Below are positions 33,860 through 35,559 of a stretch of DNA of 35,559 nucleotides, piece by piece. The stretch comes from Funneliformis mosseae (lineage: Eukaryota > Glomeromycota > Glomeromycetes > Glomerales > Glomeraceae), in the NCBI GenBank assembly GCA_910592005.1, contig CAJVPP010000337.1, positions 1 through 35,559 of the forward strand, read 5' to 3'. Position 1 is the first letter of the stretch. Every line of letters begins with the position of its first letter. A model generated the notes under the pieces. That model had not been told where the DNA came from and did not search any database. It saw nothing but the letters and a program-made list of their open reading frames with translations. The position numbers and the translations under genes are program-made.

Positions 33860-35057
33860 TTATCTTTTAGTTTCTTTAACTTCAATTTGAGTAGTTAATT
33901 GATCATTTTGCTGATCTTTTAATTTTCTATTTTCTTCTTCTAGTTGTTTAATTCTTTCTTTTAAACCCTTTACCTTATCTAATAACTCCTGTTTTTATTT
34001 TTTATTTCACTCTTCAGATTTCTCCTAAAACTTGATTACTTCTTCTCTTTTAATTTTTAATTCTTTTTTGGTAATTAATAACTCTTTTACTAGTTCTCTA
34101 GTTTTATTTTCTAGACAAAACTGAAAGTTTATAAAAGTAGTTCTTTATCAGAAAGTGGTTTAGTTGATTTAACTTTTAAATAACTACAAAAACATCTGTT
34201 TCTATTCCTTTTTAACCTATTATATTTTTCACATCATGGAAAAGTATTATTATTATAATCATTTTTACATTCACTACAGATAAAAATAATATCAAAATAA
34301 CTATTAGAAGTATTATGAGTTACTATTTGATGAGTAGCAAGAGCAGCATCAAAATTAAGAAGAGTTAGATTATCAAAATCTAGAAAACAAAAGTTACACA
34401 CTTGTTCATCTTCCTGGGTTATTTTCAGAATTCTATATTCTAATCTTATATTTACTTACTTATTCTTTTGAACAATAAAAGTCTGAAACTTCTCTTTAGT
34501 CTTTTATTTTACTTTATTTACTAATTTTTTGAGTTTGCATAATTTGTTTTCTTTTTGTTATTTTAGTAAAGCTGATAATTCTTTAGTTGTTAAATAATCT
34601 TTTCAGTTTGTTTTCTGATTTTTAGCAGCTAAATTATTTTTTAATAAATCTATTCAGTCTTGAAATTTGCTCATTATAGCATCATGTTTTAACACAGTTT
34701 CAAACATTTGTCATTTTCTCTATTCTATAACTTTATTTAGTATTTTTTCAGCCTCTTCTCGTTCTATTCATACTTCATCATCTAACTCTTCTACTTTTGC
34801 TTCCAATTTTTTCTTTTTTACCTCTAATTCCTCAATTTTTTTTCATAATTTCTCTTTTATTCATAAAGTTTTTTATTAGTTCTGCTTCATTTTCCAACAT
34901 AATCTAACTATTGTAAACTTAATTCAATAGAACTATCAATAAAACCTTTTAATATTTCTTCAATTATAATATTATTAAATCAAATTCTTTTACAATTCTT
35001 AGCTTATTCCCTAGTTTCATTAGAATCTACTGCAATTTTTAATTTGCTTTTATTCAT
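33860..35057 (-). pseudogene. decayed coiled-coil and cysteine-cluster protein, unrecognised
   Basis: A minus-strand protein with a possible start MNKSKLKIAVDSNETRE at 35057. It is followed by a long coiled coil (IEELEVKKKKLEAKVEELDD, then TTKELSALLK and KENKLCKLKKLVNKVK) and a Cys/His cluster: CNFC near 34400, LATHQIVTHN, CSEC near 34270, CEKY and CFC near 34195. A second coiled coil follows (TRELVKELLITKKELKIKRE, LEEENRKLKDQQ). Stops are TGA at Trp-like sites (DDEV*IERE, FQD*IDLL, TFP*CEKY) and TAA/TAG at Gln-like sites (VIE*RK, LLK*QKEN, KNK*VNI). There are frameshifts near 34130 and 34850. Probably a transposon-encoded zinc-binding/DNA-binding protein, but no family recognised. Confidence 0.65.
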
Positions 35058-35144
35058 TTATTTTTTGTTTAGTTTCTTATATCATCTTGTTCCTGTAGGA
35101 GCATATATACTAACTTCATCCTTTTCATCAATAGATTAACTAAT

Positions 35145-35322
35145 GCTCCGAATGGTTCGGTTTAGTCCGGATTATAGGCCAATCTGAAACCAATCCAAAA
35201 ATTTCGGTTCAGTTCAGTTTGGATTATAAATCCTAAAAATGCCAATCCAAAACTGAACCGAACCGTAAACCGGTAAAAATCCGAACCGAACTGAAAATTT
35301 CAGATTAATCCGAAATTTCAGA
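35145..35322. mobile_element. MITE-like repeat with CCGAACCGAAC motifs
   Basis: Dense direct and inverted copies of TTCGGTTCAGTT / CCGAACCGAAC and GGATTATAAATCC-like blocks, much richer in CpG than the flanks. The arrangement (subterminal inverted short motifs, no frame) resembles hAT-type MITEs, but I could not fix terminal repeats or a target duplication, so the borders are approximate. Confidence 0.55.
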
Positions 35323-35324
35323 TC

Positions 35325-35559
35325 GTTTGGAACGAACCTTTTATCATTCTTTTGGAACGATAACTTCAATCATTCCAAATAAACGATTTTCTTATCGTTC
35401 GTTTGGAACGATTTTTTTATCGTTCATTTGGAATGATAACTTCAATCGTTCCAAACGAACGATCCTTTTATCGTTCTAATCGAATGATTTTTTTATCGTT
35501 CGTTTGAAACGATAATTTAATCGTTCCAAATGAACAATTTTTTTATCGTTCGTTTAGAA
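35325..35559. repeat. tandem/inverted array of ATCGTTCGTTTGGAACGAT motif
   Basis: Units of about 78 bp, marked by GGAACGATAACTTCAATCAT, GGAATGATAACTTCAATCGT and GAAACGATAATTTAATCGT, repeat at least three times. Each contains the motif in both orientations, so single strands could fold into hairpins. The array continues past the window end. Confidence 0.8.

Noticed and set aside
34667..34879. Plus-strand open frame, Ser/Phe-rich
   Set aside because: Antisense of the Glu/Lys-rich coiled coil on the minus strand.
33860..35057. Alternative genetic code (TGA=Trp, TAR=Gln) or mitochondrial origin
   Set aside because: The neighbouring host genes use standard stops and the ORF also has frameshifts. 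In the LINE zinc knuckle the same changes destroy ligands, so decay explains the pattern better than recoding.
35325..35559. CRISPR-like array
   Set aside because: Spacers are not unique, the repeats occur in both orientations, and the genome is eukaryotic; it is a satellite-like array.

Overview
The window looks like nuclear DNA of an early-diverging fungus, most likely an arbuscular mycorrhizal fungus (Glomeromycotina, Rhizophagus-like). The evidence is strong AT-richness, short introns (about 70-130 bp) with GTAAGT-type donors, host genes scattered among decayed transposons, and relics of families I associate with these genomes (RRM-bearing LINEs, integrase-core elements, zinc-ribbon/PD-(D/E)XK proteins). 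The organism call is inference; no marker gene fixes the species.

Layout. 1-1487: a possible orphan exon, an A-rich degenerate repeat and two copies of a ~140-bp repeat. 1488-10034: a three-level nested transposon. The outer layer is a ~685-bp foldback element with TA target duplication and ~310-bp terminal inverted repeats. A ~7.6-kb LINE (minus strand) lies inside its left arm. A 279-bp hAT-like MITE with a perfect 8-bp duplication lies inside the LINE's reverse transcriptase. 10035-15400: a third copy of the ~140-bp repeat, an integrase-core relic, a PD-(D/E)XK-like nuclease relic, a 47-bp tandem array and a 34-bp perfect palindrome, all in AT-rich DNA. 16416-27438: the host gene island. 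27440-33300: mostly AT-rich DNA with no recognisable gene. 33300-35559: a decayed coiled-coil/cysteine-cluster ORF, a MITE-like repeat and a tandem/inverted repeat array running off the window.

Host genes. (1) A nucleotide-sugar transporter of the SLC35A type, plus strand, 2 exons, 377 aa. (2) A mitochondrial aspartate/glutamate carrier, minus strand, 4 exons, 688 aa, convergent with the transporter. (3) A 107-aa ECM15/MTH1187-type protein, minus, 6 small exons. (4) A 192-aa four-helix membrane protein, minus, 5 exons. (5) A secreted cysteine-rich protein, minus, ~198-202 aa. (6) A 206-aa four-helix membrane protein, minus, 4 exons. The last three introns of (4) and (6) share phases and (6) may be a diverged tandem paralogue of (4). 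The genes do not form an obvious pathway; the minus-strand run from 17964 to 27438 is a head-to-tail series of separately promoted genes.

Most notable observation: the LINE and the 33.9-35.1 kb ORF are read almost continuously if stops are read as decayed Gln (CAA/CAG to TAA/TAG) and Trp (TGG to TGA) codons. In the LINE zinc knuckle three metal ligands have all become Tyr by single C-to-T or G-to-A changes. This is a strong C-to-T decay pattern, resembling repeat-induced point mutation or methyl-cytosine deamination. No CRISPR, tRNA or rRNA was found.
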